NCBI RefSeq assembly: GCF_000931465.1
Contig: NZ_CP010892.1
Coordinates: forward strand, 2,689,388-2,753,387
Length of the DNA: 64,000 nucleotides
From: Pseudomonas sp. MRSN 12121
GTDB taxonomy: Bacteria > Pseudomonadota > Gammaproteobacteria > Pseudomonadales > Pseudomonadaceae
Direction: 5' to 3'
In this document: positions 36,423 to 45,585 of the stretch, piece after piece
How the letters are laid out: each line of letters begins with the position of its first letter
Position numbering within the stretch: position 1 is the first letter of the stretch
Translations under genes and position numbers: made by a program
The notes under the pieces: model-generated
Database searches by the model: none
What the model was told of the DNA's origin: nothing
What the model saw: the letters and a program-made list of their open reading frames with translations, nothing else

Positions 36423-37748
36423 ATGCCCCAGTCCCCCAATGCCCTCGCCAGTGCTGAAATGTTAGCCCTGATGTCCTATCTGGAACATGACGCGCAACCG
36501 ACGATCCTGTTAGACACCGACTACAACATCCTCGCCGCCAACACCGCCTACCAGCGCCAGTTCGGCGTCGAGGGCAAGCCCCATGTCGGCGCCAAGTGCT
36601 ACCGGGTATCCCATCAGTTCGCGGTGCCGTGCGACCAGGCCGGCGAACACTGCCCGATGCGCAAGGCCTTCGAGACGCGGTTGCCCGAGCGCCTGCTGCA
36701 TATCCATCACACCCCGCGCGGGCCGGAGCATGTGGATGTCGAGCTGCGGCCGATCCTCGGCGATACGGGGCAGGTGGTGGCCTATGTCGAGCGTTTGAGT
36801 TCGGTGGCGGTGGCCTCGGTGCAGCCGCAGCAGAAGGGCCTGGTGGGGCGCTCGCCGGCGTTCAACCAGGCGCTGAGCGCCTTGCAGCGAGCGGCGCCGT
36901 CGCAGATCCCGGTGCTGTTGCAGGGCGAATCCGGGACCGGCAAGGAGCTGTTCGCCCGCGCCCTGCACGACGGCAGCCCGCGCGCCAGTGGGCCGCTGGT
37001 GGTGGTCGATTGCACCGGCCTGACCGAGTCGCTGCTGGAGAGCGAGCTGTTCGGCTATGAGAAGGGCGCGTTCACCGGGGCCTTGCAGCGCAAGATCGGC
37101 CTGGCCGAAGCGGCCCATGGCGGCACGCTGTTTCTCGACGAGATCGGCGAGGTGCCGCTGGCGATGCAGGTCAAGCTGTTGCGGCTGATCGAGTCGGGCA
37201 GCTTCCGCCCGGTGGGCAGCCTGCGCACCGTGCATTCGGACTTCCGCCTGGTTTCGGCGACCCACAAGCCGCTCAAGGAAATGGTCGCCGCCGGCACTTT
37301 CCGCCAGGACCTGTACTACCGCATCAGCGCCTTCCCGATCCGCCTGCCGGCCTTGCGCGAGCGTAGCGACGACCTGCCGTTGCTGATCGACAGCCTGCTG
37401 CAACGCCTGGCGCCCGGCGCCGTGCCCAGGGTGGCCCCCGAGGCCCTGGAGCGCCTGGGCCTATACGCCTACCCGGGCAATATCCGCGAGTTGCGCAATA
37501 TCCTCGAACGAGCACGCTTGTTCAGCGACGACGGGGTGATCCGGGTCGAGGACCTGCCCGAGGAACTGCGCGCCGACCACGCCAGCGCCGCGCCGCCGAC
37601 CCGTCGCCGCAGCGGCAAGGACCTGGAACAACTGGCCCACGCCCTGGAAGTGTTCGACGGCTCGCGCAGCGAACTGGCCAAGGCCCTGGGCCTGAGCGAA
37701 CGCACCTTGTACCGGCGCTTGAAGGCGTTGGGCATCGCGGGGCGTTGA
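36423..37748 (+). CDS. fisR: FisR-type sigma-54 activator, sulfane-sulfur sensor
   Basis: 441 aa. The N-terminal sensor (about 1-130) has three Cys at 59, 70 and 77; the 11 and 7 residue spacing equals that of the persulfide-sensing Cys triad known in FisR. The AAA+ domain has Walker A GESGTGKE (168-175), the sigma-54 contact loop GAFTGA (215-220) and Walker [12 protein letters not shown] Fis-type helix-turn-helix is at the end ([24 protein letters not shown], in part). It is divergent from pdo-sqr-exporter, whose promoter looks sigma-54 dependent. Activation by polysulfide is inferred from the Cys pattern. Confidence 0.9.
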   Translation: MPQSPNALASAEMLALMSYLEHDAQPTILLDTDYNILAANTAYQRQFGVEGKPHVGAKCYRVSHQFAVPCDQAGEHCPMRKAFETRLPERLLHIHHTPRGPEHVDVELRPILGDTGQVVAYVERLSSVAVASVQPQQKGLVGRSPAFNQALSALQRAAPSQIPVLLQGESGTGKELFARALHDGSPRASGPLVVVDCTGLTESLLESELFGYEKGAFTGALQRKIGLAEAAHGGTLFLDEIGEVPLAMQVKLLRLIESGSFRPVGSLRTVHSDFRLVSATHKPLKEMVAAGTFRQDLYYRISAFPIRLPALRERSDDLPLLIDSLLQRLAPGAVPRVAPEALERLGLYAYPGNIRELRNILERARLFSDDGVIRVEDLPEELRADHASAAPPTRRRSGKDLEQLAHALEVFDGSRSELAKALGLSERTLYRRLKALGIAGR

Positions 37749-37849
37749 GTCCGCAGCTGCCCCTTTGGTGTCATTCCCCCCTCGATTTCCCGGCGTGCCA
37801 GGGACGGCCGGGAACTCCCTCTCGATATTGAAATGTACCGGACGCTTGT

Positions 37850-38604
37850 GTAGCCGCTGCCGAGCCACAGGCGAGGCTGCGATCGAGCGGCACGCTCGCA
37901 GCGGGCTTGTGGGCGCTGGAGACCCTGCGGGTCTATCGCAGCCTCGCTGGCGCTCGACAGCGGCTACAGGATGGTGATTCCCCTCGATATTCGGGTATGC
38001 CAATGCTGGTGTAGCCGCTGCCGAGCCGCAGGCGAGGCTGCGATCGAGCGGCACGCTCGCTGCGGACTTGAGGGCGCTGGAGACCCTGCGGGTCTATCGC
38101 AGCCTCGCTGGCGCTTGGCAGCGGCTACAGGATGGTGGTCGCTCTCGATATTCGGGTGTGCCGGTGCTGGTGTCGCCGCTGCCGAGCCGCAGGCGAGGCT
38201 GCGATCGAGCGGAACGCTCGCGGCGGACTTGAGGACGCTGGAGACCCTGCGGGTCTATCGCAGCCTCGCTGGCGCTCGACAGCGGCTACAGGATGGTGGT
38301 CGCTCTCGATATTCGGGTATGCCGGTGCTGGTGTAGCCGCAGGCGAGGCTGCGATCGAGCGGCACGCTCGCGGGGATCTTGCGGGCGCTGGAGACCCTGC
38401 GGGTCTATCGCAGCCTCGCTGGCGCTTGGCAGCGGCTACAGGATGGTGGTCGCTCTCGATATTCGGGTGTGCCGGTGCTGGTGTAGCCGCTGCCGAGCCG
38501 CAGGCGAGGCTGCGATCGAGCGGAACGCTCGCGGCGGACTTGAGGACGCTGGAGACCCTGCGGGTCTATCGCAGCCTCGCTGGTGCTCGGCAGCGGCTAC
38601 AGGG
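37850..38604. repeat. Tandem array of REPIN units, period 161 bp, five copies
   Basis: Hairpins start at 37850, 38011, 38172, 38333 and 38483. The first four steps are exactly 161 bp; the last is 150 because copy four lost TGCCGAGCCG-like bases inside its left arm. The spacer carries CTCGATATTCGGGT and TGCCGGTGCTGG. It fills most of the gap after fisR; the rest (37749-37849, 38605-38707) holds nothing recognised. Confidence 0.9.
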
Positions 38605-38707
38605 GATTTGTGCGATAGGGCACGATGGCGACACGCCGTGGTCGTAGCTTTCAGTCCTCTTTCATCTGTCGCCCGGGCCTGTCGCGCCGGGCCTTTCAGG
38701 AGCTGCC

Positions 38708-40207
38708 ATGAGCCAGGATGTCCTTGCCACCGAAACCAATCGTCGCCAGTTGCAGCAGATCATTTCCGGCCTGTCCGACGGGGTCATCCTGCTGGAAGCG
38801 GACCGGCGCATCGTCTGGGCCAACGAGGCGGCGCTGGCCATGCACGGGGTCGACGAGGTCGGCGAACTGGGGGCCAACGATCGCGAGTACGCCGAACGTT
38901 TCGCCCTGCGCTATCGCAACAACCACCCGCTGGCGCTGGAGAGCTACCCGATCAACCGGGTGGCCGCCGGGGAGACGTTCAGCGATGTGGTGGTGGAAGT
39001 GCGCAGCGGCGAGGGCGAGCAGGAGCGCACCTGGGTGCACCGGGTACGCAGCATGATCCTCACCGACAGCGCCGGCGTGGTGGAGTCCCTGGTGCTGATC
39101 CTCAGCGATGCCACCGAGTGGGCCAGCGCCGAGCAGCGTTTCGAGAAGACCTTCAATTCCAACCCGGCGCCGGCGGTGATCTGCCGCCTCAGCGACCTGC
39201 GCTACATCAAGGTTAACCAGGGCTTTCTGGAGATGACCGGCTATGCCCGCGATCAGGTGATCGGCCGTTCGGTGTACGAGGTGGATGTGTTGCACGGCGC
39301 CGAGCGCAAGGACCTGGCCATCGAGCGCCTGGGCCAGGGCGCGACCATTCCGCAGATGGAGGCCCAGCTGCGCCTGCCCGAAGGCGGCAGCAAGCTGGTG
39401 ATAGTCGCCGGCCAGCCGCTGGATATCCATGAAGAAGACTGCATGCTGTTCACCTTCATGGACCTGGAGCCGCGACGCAAGGCGGAGACGGCCCTGCGCC
39501 AGAGCGAAGAGCGCTTTGCCAAGGCCTTTCGCCTGACCCCGGTGCCGACCCTGGTGTGCAGCGCCGACAACCAACAGATCGTCGACATCAACGAGGCCTT
39601 TCTCGAGAGCACTGGCTATACCGCCGAGGAGCTGCTGGGCAAGACGGTGGAGGAGGTCGGGTTCATTGCCGGGCCTCACGCCTGTGCACGGTTGTTCGCC
39701 GTGCTGGAGAAGAGCAGCGATGTCCGGGGCGCCGACCTGCGGGTGAAGAAGAAGGGCGGCGAACTGATCGATTGCGTGGTCTCGGCCGACACCGTGAACA
39801 TCCAGGACAAGCCCAGCTACCTGCTGGTGCTGATGGACATCACCGAGCGCAAGCGCTCGGAGCTGGAGCTGGTGGCGGCGATCGAGGAGGTGATGCGCGA
39901 CGCTTCCTGGTTCAGCCAGACCCTGATCGAAAAACTGGCCAATGTGCGCAGCGCCAACCAGGCCGAACTGCCCAGCGCTTCCTATACCGACCTCACCGCT
40001 CGCGAGCGCGATGTCCTGGGGCTGATCTGCGAGGGCCTGGCCGACAAGGAGATCGCCGCGCGCCTGCAACTGGCGCCGAGCACGGTGCGCAATCACGTGG
40101 CCACGGTGTATTCCAAGCTGGCGGTGCACAGTCGCGCCGAGGCCATTGTGTGGGCGCGCGAGCGCGGCCTGTTCGCCGGCGAGCGGCGCGTCAAGGGGCA
40201 GCGCTAG
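38708..40207 (+). CDS. PAS-PAS-PAS LuxR-family response regulator/sensor
   Basis: 499 aa soluble protein. Three PAS-like domains at about residues 12-135, 140-260 and 270-385 (for example ISGLSDGVILLEADRRIVWANEAAL and GYTAEELLGKTVEEV, in part), then a LuxR helix-turn-helix at about 425-490: LTARERDVLGLICEGLADKEIA and STVRNHVATVYSKL. There is no receiver or kinase domain, so it likely binds a ligand or cofactor directly and controls transcription. Start ATG 38708 follows CAGGAGCTGCC. The signal and targets are unknown; the next two small genes may be co-regulated. Confidence 0.85.
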   Translation: MSQDVLATETNRRQLQQIISGLSDGVILLEADRRIVWANEAALAMHGVDEVGELGANDREYAERFALRYRNNHPLALESYPINRVAAGETFSDVVVEVRSGEGEQERTWVHRVRSMILTDSAGVVESLVLILSDATEWASAEQRFEKTFNSNPAPAVICRLSDLRYIKVNQGFLEMTGYARDQVIGRSVYEVDVLHGAERKDLAIERLGQGATIPQMEAQLRLPEGGSKLVIVAGQPLDIHEEDCMLFTFMDLEPRRKAETALRQSEERFAKAFRLTPVPTLVCSADNQQIVDINEAFLESTGYTAEELLGKTVEEVGFIAGPHACARLFAVLEKSSDVRGADLRVKKKGGELIDCVVSADTVNIQDKPSYLLVLMDITERKRSELELVAAIEEVMRDASWFSQTLIEKLANVRSANQAELPSASYTDLTARERDVLGLICEGLADKEIAARLQLAPSTVRNHVATVYSKLAVHSRAEAIVWARERGLFAGERRVKGQR

Positions 40208-40337
40208 CAGTACAAATGCCCCAGTGCCATCAGTGCAAATGGTGCTGTTGCCCCGCGTTGCCGGTTTCTAGGCTGAGGGTCTGCGGTCCGTGTCTGCCAC
40301 GGATCGCCCTCAAGATCATCAGTTGAAGGAATACACG

Positions 40338-40589
40338 ATGCGTAGCGAACAGATCAAAGGCGCGGTGGGTGCGGCGACCGGCAAGGCCCAGGGCGCGGTG
40401 GGCGAACTGCTCGACGACTCTCAGATGCGCCTGGAAGGTGCCGCCCGCGAAGCCGCCGGGCAGTTGCAGCAAAGCTATGGCGATGCCCTGGACGGTGTCT
40501 CCCGCTTCGTCCGCGAGAAACCCCTGGCCAGTGTCGCCCTTCTCGCAGGGGTCGGCCTGCTCGCCGGCCTGTTGCTGCGTCGTCGTTGA
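40338..40589 (+). CDS. CsbD-like small stress protein with C-terminal membrane segment
   Basis: 83 aa. The N-terminal half (EQIKGAVGAATGKAQGAVGELLDD) is the repeated helix of the CsbD family; the C-terminus (PLASVALLAGVGLLAGLLLRRR) is a single glycine-rich membrane helix with a basic tail, as in ElaB/YqjD-type ribosome-anchoring proteins. ATG 40338 follows AAGGA. A mixture of the two families' features is seen. It probably belongs to general or stationary-phase stress; function not known. Confidence 0.8.
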   Translation: MRSEQIKGAVGAATGKAQGAVGELLDDSQMRLEGAAREAAGQLQQSYGDALDGVSRFVREKPLASVALLAGVGLLAGLLLRRR

Positions 40590-40598
40590 GGCGCCCGG

Positions 40599-40847
40599 GT
40601 GATTGCCCAGGCGCAGTTGCGCCGCCTCATCGAACAGGGCTTCGCGCCCCTGGCCTGTGCGTTCAGCACCGGTGCCGATTCCACCCTCACGCTGCGGGTC
40701 TATGAGCCGCAAAGCGGCCGGGTCGACCTGGTGGTCACCGGCATCAACCTGCGCCGGCTGGAGACCGAGGCCGATGTGCAGGCGATGATCGAGGAACTGC
40801 GGTACGAGTTGCAGAGCAATTCCATCAACCAGCTGTATTTGTCCTGA
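40599..40847 (+). CDS. DUF1652 family protein
   Basis: 82 aa. It starts with GTG at 40599, nine bases after the CsbD-like gene. The sequence IAQAQLRRLIEQGFAPLACAF, then LTLRVYEPQSGRVDLVVTGI, follows the DUF1652 pattern common in pseudomonads. No membrane segment or catalytic motif. Likely co-transcribed with the previous gene. Function unknown. Confidence 0.8.
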   Translation: MIAQAQLRRLIEQGFAPLACAFSTGADSTLTLRVYEPQSGRVDLVVTGINLRRLETEADVQAMIEELRYELQSNSINQLYLS

Positions 40848-40865
40848 CCGCCGCCGCCGCTCTTC

Positions 40866-40969
40866 CGTAGGAGCGAGGCTTGCCCGCGAAAAAACCTCAT
40901 GGCAACGCGGTGCTTCAGGCTCTGCGCGTTATCGTTGGCCTCCATCGCGGGCAAGCCTCGCTCCTACAG
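40866..40969. repeat. REP pair, family B
   Basis: GTAGGAGCGAGGCTTGCCCG at 40867 and the inverse CGGGCAAGCCTCGCTCCTAC at 40949-40968, 60 bp apart, between two convergent genes. Confidence 0.85.
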
Positions 40970-41000
40970 ACAGGCGCCGTCATTAGGCAGGCGTCGTCAT

Positions 41001-42395
41001 TCAGCTCTTGGCGATCAGGCTCGGCCGGCAGTCGAGGCTAAGGCGCGCGCCGCCGCTGGGGCTGCTGCCGACGTCGAGCTTGAAGCCGTGCAGGTTGACG
41101 ATGGCCGCGACGATCGACAGGCCCAGGCCGAAGCCGCCGTGGGAGTTGCTGTCGTCGACCCGGTAGAAGCGCTGGAACACCGCCTGGCGTTCGGCCTCGG
41201 GAATCCCGGGGCCGGAGTCGAGGACTTCCAGGCGCGTGTGGCCGCCGTCCTCGACCCCGCGCAGGGTCACCTCGCCGCCCGGCGGGGTGAACTTGATCGA
41301 GTTGCTCAGCAGGTTGGCCAGGGCCTCGAACAGCAGGGCGCGGTCGCCGGTCAGTTGCGGCAGCGTGTCGGGCGCCTCCAGGGTCAGGGTCAACTGGCCT
41401 TCCTCGGCCAGCGGCAGGTAAAAGTCATGCAGTTCTTGCAGCAGCGGCAGCGGGTCGAGTTCGACGAAGCCCGAGCGGCGCTGGTGATCCTCGATCTCGG
41501 AAATCCGCAGCAGCCCGCGAAAGCGCGCCATCAGCCGGTCGGCCTCGCCCAGCACCTGGTCCAGCTGCACCGCCTCGGGCGTGCCTTCGGCGGCCTGCTG
41601 CTGCATGCGGTACAGCTGCGCGCGCAGGCGGGTCAGCGGGGTGCGCAGGTCATGGGCGATGTTGTCGCACACGCCCTTGACCTCGTTCATCAGCCGCTCG
41701 ATGCGGTCGAGCATGGCGTTGACGATGGCCGCCAGCATGTCCAGCTCGTCGCGGCGGTTGGACAGCGGCAGGCGGTGGGTCAGGTCGCCGGCGACTATCG
41801 CCTCGGCGCTGGCCTGGATCCGGCGGATGCGTTGCAGCGGCCGGCGCCGCAGCAGGTGCCAGCCGGCGGCGCCGGGAATGATGGTCAGCGACACCCCCCA
41901 CAGCAGCGCGTGGAGGATGATCCGCGTCACCGCGAACAGCGAGCCGTTGTCGCGCACCAGGATCAGCCAGCGGCCGTCGTGGGTGTAGGTGGCCACCGCG
42001 TCGCAACTGTCGCGCGGCAGGTCGGGGTCGTCGGAGTCGATGCAGCTCTTGAGCTCGTGGATCTGCCCGTCCAGCGGCAGGTCGTCGGGGATCTCGCGGA
42101 TCGGCCCGCTGAGGTGATGCAGGCGCGCGTCGAACAGCCCGTAGGCGTCGATCGCGCGCATGTCGAAGGTCATGCTGGTGGTCAGGGCTTCTTCCAGCTG
42201 CTCGCCCTGGAAGCGCGCGAACAGGTGCTGGCGCTGCATCAGCGAGTGCTTGGCGAGGCTCTCCAGGTAGCTGGAGACCTCGTAGTACATGACCCCCATG
42301 AGGATCCCGCTCCAGGCCACGAACAGCGAGCTGTAGAGCGCCAGCAGGCGGCTGCTGGAGGAGCGCCAGCCCTTAGAGGGGTTCAGCAATGACAT
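41001..42395 (-). CDS. Two-component sensor histidine kinase
   Basis: 464 aa inner-membrane kinase. TM1 is at about 17-38, a periplasmic domain of about 115 residues with two Cys (KSCIDSDDPDLPRDSC) that may form a disulfide, TM2 at about 160-180, HAMP at about 185-240, HisKA with phospho-His in DNIAHDLRTPLTRL, and HATPase with NLLSNSIKF, DSGPGIP and GGFGLGLSIV. It overlaps the response-regulator gene (23 bp), which is translated first. The sensed signal is unknown; no gene nearby makes it obvious. Confidence 0.92.
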   Translation of the reverse strand: MSLLNPSKGWRSSSSRLLALYSSLFVAWSGILMGVMYYEVSSYLESLAKHSLMQRQHLFARFQGEQLEEALTTSMTFDMRAIDAYGLFDARLHHLSGPIREIPDDLPLDGQIHELKSCIDSDDPDLPRDSCDAVATYTHDGRWLILVRDNGSLFAVTRIILHALLWGVSLTIIPGAAGWHLLRRRPLQRIRRIQASAEAIVAGDLTHRLPLSNRRDELDMLAAIVNAMLDRIERLMNEVKGVCDNIAHDLRTPLTRLRAQLYRMQQQAAEGTPEAVQLDQVLGEADRLMARFRGLLRISEIEDHQRRSGFVELDPLPLLQELHDFYLPLAEEGQLTLTLEAPDTLPQLTGDRALLFEALANLLSNSIKFTPPGGEVTLRGVEDGGHTRLEVLDSGPGIPEAERQAVFQRFYRVDDSNSHGGFGLGLSIVAAIVNLHGFKLDVGSSPSGGARLSLDCRPSLIAKS

Positions 42396-43056
42396 AACCC
42401 GAGCCTCGCACGGTGCGGATCAGCGGGGTCATGCCGGGCGGGTCGATCTTCTTGCGCAGGCGGCCGATGTGCACGTCGATGAGGTTGGTGCCCGGGTCGA
42501 AGTGATAACCCCAGACCTCCTCGAAAATCATCATCCGCGAGAGGATCTGCCCGGTGTTGCGCATGAGGAATTCCAGCAGCTTGTATTCGGTGGGCAACAG
42601 GCTCAGCAACTGGTCGGCGCGGGTCGCTTCGCGGCTGATCAGGTTCAGCTCCAGGTCGGCCACCCGCAGGCTGGTCTCGAACTCCTGCACCGTGCTTTTG
42701 CGCCGCAGCAGCACCTCGACCCGGGCCGCCATCTCGTCGGAGGCGAAGGGCTTGGTCAGGTAGTCGTCGCCACCGGCGCGCAGGCCGCGCACGCGCTCGT
42801 CGACGTCGGACAGGGCGCTGATCATCAGGATCGGCGTCGACACGCCGATGGTGCGCAAGGTGGTGACGATCGCCAGGCCGTCCAGCTCCGGCAGCATGCG
42901 GTCGAGGGTGATCAGGTCGTAGTCGCCGCTGACGGCGCGCACCAGGCCTTCGCGACCGTTGTCGACCCAGTCCACGTCCAGCCCGTGGCTGCTCAGTTCG
43001 GCCACGATCTCGCGGGCGGTTACGGCATCGTCTTCGATGGTCAGGATTCGAGTCAT
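42373..43056 (-). CDS. OmpR-family response regulator
   Basis: 227 aa. Receiver domain with acidic pocket EDD (about 8-10), phospho-acceptor Asp in LITLDRMLPELDG and Lys in YLTKPFA; a winged-helix DNA-binding domain follows (SLLPTEYKLLEFLMRN, VIDVHIGRLRKKID-like, GSGYVI). The start ATG 43056 (MTRILTIEDD) has AGGTAAG; longer frames upstream run into the promoter. It is first in a two-gene operon with the kinase and divergent from a Cys-rich secreted protein, a plausible target. Confidence 0.92.
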   Translation of the reverse strand: MTRILTIEDDAVTAREIVAELSSHGLDVDWVDNGREGLVRAVSGDYDLITLDRMLPELDGLAIVTTLRTIGVSTPILMISALSDVDERVRGLRAGGDDYLTKPFASDEMAARVEVLLRRKSTVQEFETSLRVADLELNLISREATRADQLLSLLPTEYKLLEFLMRNTGQILSRMMIFEEVWGYHFDPGTNLIDVHIGRLRKKIDPPGMTPLIRTVRGSGYVIAEPL

Positions 43057-43229
43057 AAAGGGCTTACCTGATTGGGTTTGCGTGACACAGGCCAGCATTT
43101 TGCCAAGAAATCGGCGCGTGCTTTCTAAAAAATCTTTCATCTTGCGCCGCGCCGCCCAGGGTAGCAGGCGGCCGGCGCGCTCAATCGTTGATATCATCCG
43201 GCCACTTCGACTGGCATGGACGCTATGCA

Positions 43230-43580
43230 ATGCCCCTGAACCGACCCTTCGCCCGGCACGCCCCGGGCGCTTGCCTGCTGGCCCTGTCGCTGGCCCTGGC
43301 GATGCTCCCGGCGGTTGCCGCCAACCAGCCCTGTTCCGGCAAGAAAGGCGGGATCGCCGGTTGCGACGGCGAGCTGTTCCTGTGCCGCGATGGTTCCATC
43401 AGCGGCTCGAAGCGAAGCTGCAGCGCCGTCACCGGGCAAGCGGGGCAGGCCACCCGGCCACAGACCTTGCTGCGTAGCGGCGAAGGCTGCGCCTGTGGCA
43501 CCGGCAGCTTCTGCACCGGCCCGCGAGGCGGCGTCTATTGCCTGACCCCGAGCGGCAACAAGAGCTACAAGCGCCGGTAG
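43230..43580 (+). CDS. Small Cys-rich secreted protein of unknown function
   Basis: 116 aa. The signal peptide ends LPAVAA-NQPC near residue 31. The mature 85 residues carry eight Cys in two clusters: PCSGKKGGIAGCDGELFLC and RSC, then GCACGTGSFC and YCL, with a basic tail KSYKRR. Four disulfides are possible. It lies 170 bp from the divergent response-regulator gene and ends before the hcn promoter. Shadow frames on the other strand are worse. It may be a target of the two-component pair; no function recognised. Confidence 0.7.
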   Translation: MPLNRPFARHAPGACLLALSLALAMLPAVAANQPCSGKKGGIAGCDGELFLCRDGSISGSKRSCSAVTGQAGQATRPQTLLRSGEGCACGTGSFCTGPRGGVYCLTPSGNKSYKRR

Positions 43581-43698
43581 CGACAACGGCCCGACGCGCT
43601 GAGTGGACAAGCCCGGGCACCTCTACTAGCGTTGCCGGCACGTTGACGGTGGGGCGGGTGGTCGCCGGTCTTGCCGCGGCGCGGGCCTGGCGCTTTGC

Positions 43699-43740
43699 TT
43701 GGCCCAGATCAATGTCCGTGTTCGACAAACCTACTAGATT
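43699..43740 (+). promoter_or_regulatory. ANR-dependent hcnA promoter
   Basis: TTGGCCCAGATCAA at 43699-43712 is an ANR/FNR half-perfect box like the one known before hcnA in fluorescent pseudomonads. A -10 TAGATT lies at 43735-43740. This puts the box centre near -41.5 relative to a start around 43747, the standard activating position, and explains induction at low oxygen. Confidence 0.75.
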
Positions 43741-43756
43741 GGCGCGGTGTTCAGCC

Positions 43757-43854
43757 CCGAGGAGCTGGCGCCGTGCAACCCGCACCTGGAGATCCAGGTC
43801 GCGGTCATGCGCAGCAGGACGCTGGCATTCCTCTTCACTCTGTTCAAGGACGAA
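43757..43854 (+). promoter_or_regulatory. hcnA leader with four GGA motifs (Rsm-binding region)
   Basis: GGA occurs at 43761, 43788, 43817 and 43848, spaced 27-31 bases. CCTGGAGATCCAGG (43785-43798) and TTCAAGGACGAA (43843-43854) can form hairpins presenting GGA. The last has the same form as the published RsmE-bound hcnA hairpin (UUC-loop-GAA) and lies directly before the start codon. Gac/Rsm translational control is therefore expected. Confidence 0.75.
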
Positions 43855-43861
43855 TCTTTCG

Positions 43862-44179
43862 ATGCGCCAGACCGAACGAACCTTCGATATCCAGCCGTTG
43901 CAACGGGCGGATATGACCATCAGCCTCAATGGCCAGCCGGTGACGGCGGCGATCGGCGAAACCGTGCTCAGCGTCATTCAGTCCCTGGGGCTGCGCCAGG
44001 TGGCGCGCAACGACCACGGCCAGCTGGCCGGCGCCTATTGCGGCATGGGCGTGTGCCACTGCTGCCTGGTGCAGATCGACGGCCGCCACAAGCGCCGTGC
44101 CTGCCAGACCCAGGTGCGTCCGGGCATGCAGGTGCAGACCGAAGTCAACCGCATCGTCGCGACGGAGGAAACGCCATGA
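43862..44179 (+). CDS. hcnA: Hydrogen cyanide synthase subunit HcnA
   Basis: 105 aa [2Fe-2S] subunit of the membrane-bound glycine-oxidising complex that makes HCN and CO2. Cys ligands: AYCGMGVCHCC and a later RRACQT, with the typical start of FDIQPLQRADMTISLNGQPV. The ATG 43862 follows the Rsm hairpin AAGGAC, which doubles as the ribosome site. It overlaps hcnB by ATGA. Longer upstream frames cross the leader and promoter and are rejected. Confidence 0.95.
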   Translation: MRQTERTFDIQPLQRADMTISLNGQPVTAAIGETVLSVIQSLGLRQVARNDHGQLAGAYCGMGVCHCCLVQIDGRHKRRACQTQVRPGMQVQTEVNRIVATEETP

Positions 44180-45585
44180 GCCTCAATCCGTTGATCGTCG
44201 GCGGAGGCCCGGCCGGCATGGCCGCCGCCATCGAACTGGCCGAGCATGGCGTGCGCAGCACCCTGGTCGACGAGGCCTCGCGCCTGGGCGGGGTGGTCTA
44301 TCGCGGGCCGCTGCGCGACGGTGTGCAACTGGACTACCTGGGGCCGCGCTACTGCGAAGCCCTGGCCAAACTGCACGGCGCGTTTTCCGACTGCGAACAG
44401 ATGATCGATGTGCGCCTGAACCACCGGGTGGTGGGCGCCGAAGGCAAGGACAGCCTGATCCTGCTGGATGCCGACGAGCAGCTGCAGGAAGTGGCGTACT
44501 CGCAATTGCTCCTGGCCGCCGGCTGCCACGAGCGCAGCGTGCCGTTTCCCGGCTGGACCCTGCCCGGGGTGATGCTGCTGGGCGGCTTGCAGTTGCAGAT
44601 CAAGAGCGGCGTGGTCAAGCCGCGCGGGCCGGTGGTGATCGCCGGCACCGGGCCGCTGCTGCCGCTGGTGGCCTGCCAGTTGCATGCCAGCGGCGCCAAC
44701 GTGGCGGCGGTCTACGAGGCGTGCGCCTTTGGCCGGATCGCCAAGGAAAGCCTGGCGCTGCTGAACAAGCCGCAACTGTTCCTCGACGGCCTGAGCATGC
44801 TCGCCTACCTCAAGCTGCACCGCATTCCCATGCATTACGGCTGGGGCGTGGTCGAGGCCCAGGGCACGGACGGGCTGGAGAGCGTCAGCGTGGCGCCGTA
44901 CTCGGCGCGCTGGGAGCCGGACCTGTCGCGCCGGCAGCAGGTCGCCGCGCAGACCCTGGCGGTGGGCTACGGCTTTATCCCGCGCACCCAGCTCAGCCAG
45001 CAGATGGGCCTCAACCACGGCTTCAGCCACGACGGCTACCTGCGCGCCACGGCCAACGTCTGGCAGCAGAGCAGTGAGCCGCACATCCACCTGGCGGGCG
45101 ACATGGGCGGGATCCGCGGCGGCGAGGCGGCGATGCTCACCGGGCGCATCGCCGCGCTGTCGATCCTGATGCAGCGCGATGTGCTGAGCAACGAGGCGGC
45201 CCTGGAGCGGCGCCAGAAGTACCAGAACAAATTGGCGTCCATCAGCCGCTTCCGCGCGGCGGTGGACCGCTACACCGAGCGCGGCACCGGGCAGATCGAC
45301 CTGCCGGCCGCCGACACCCTGATCTGCCGGTGCGAGCACGCGACCCGCGGCGACATCGACCGCGCCCTGGAGCAGGGCGTGCAAGACATGGCCAGCCTGA
45401 AGATGCGCACCCGGGTGAGCATGGGCGACTGCCAGGGGCGGATGTGTGTCGGCTATTGCAGCGACCGCCTGCGCCAGGCCACCGGGCGCCAGGATGTGGG
45501 CTGGCTGCGCCCGCGTTTCCCGCTGGACCCGATTCCGTTTTCCGCTTTCCCTCAACCGAGCAAGGATGCTGTGAATCATGAGTAA
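44176..45585 (+). CDS. hcnB: Hydrogen cyanide synthase subunit HcnB
   Basis: 469 aa FAD/NAD(P)-dependent subunit. The FAD motif is LIVGGGPAGMAAAIELAEHG; a second dinucleotide motif lies at VVIAGTGPLLPLVACQL; LAGDMGGIRGGEAAML closes the flavin domain. A C-terminal Cys cluster CRCEHATRGD...DCQGRMCVGYC (given in parts) is a BFD-like Fe-S site. Translationally coupled to hcnA and overlapping hcnC by 8 bp. Size and order are as in known hcn operons. Confidence 0.95.
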   Translation: MSLNPLIVGGGPAGMAAAIELAEHGVRSTLVDEASRLGGVVYRGPLRDGVQLDYLGPRYCEALAKLHGAFSDCEQMIDVRLNHRVVGAEGKDSLILLDADEQLQEVAYSQLLLAAGCHERSVPFPGWTLPGVMLLGGLQLQIKSGVVKPRGPVVIAGTGPLLPLVACQLHASGANVAAVYEACAFGRIAKESLALLNKPQLFLDGLSMLAYLKLHRIPMHYGWGVVEAQGTDGLESVSVAPYSARWEPDLSRRQQVAAQTLAVGYGFIPRTQLSQQMGLNHGFSHDGYLRATANVWQQSSEPHIHLAGDMGGIRGGEAAMLTGRIAALSILMQRDVLSNEAALERRQKYQNKLASISRFRAAVDRYTERGTGQIDLPAADTLICRCEHATRGDIDRALEQGVQDMASLKMRTRVSMGDCQGRMCVGYCSDRLRQATGRQDVGWLRPRFPLDPIPFSAFPQPSKDAVNHE

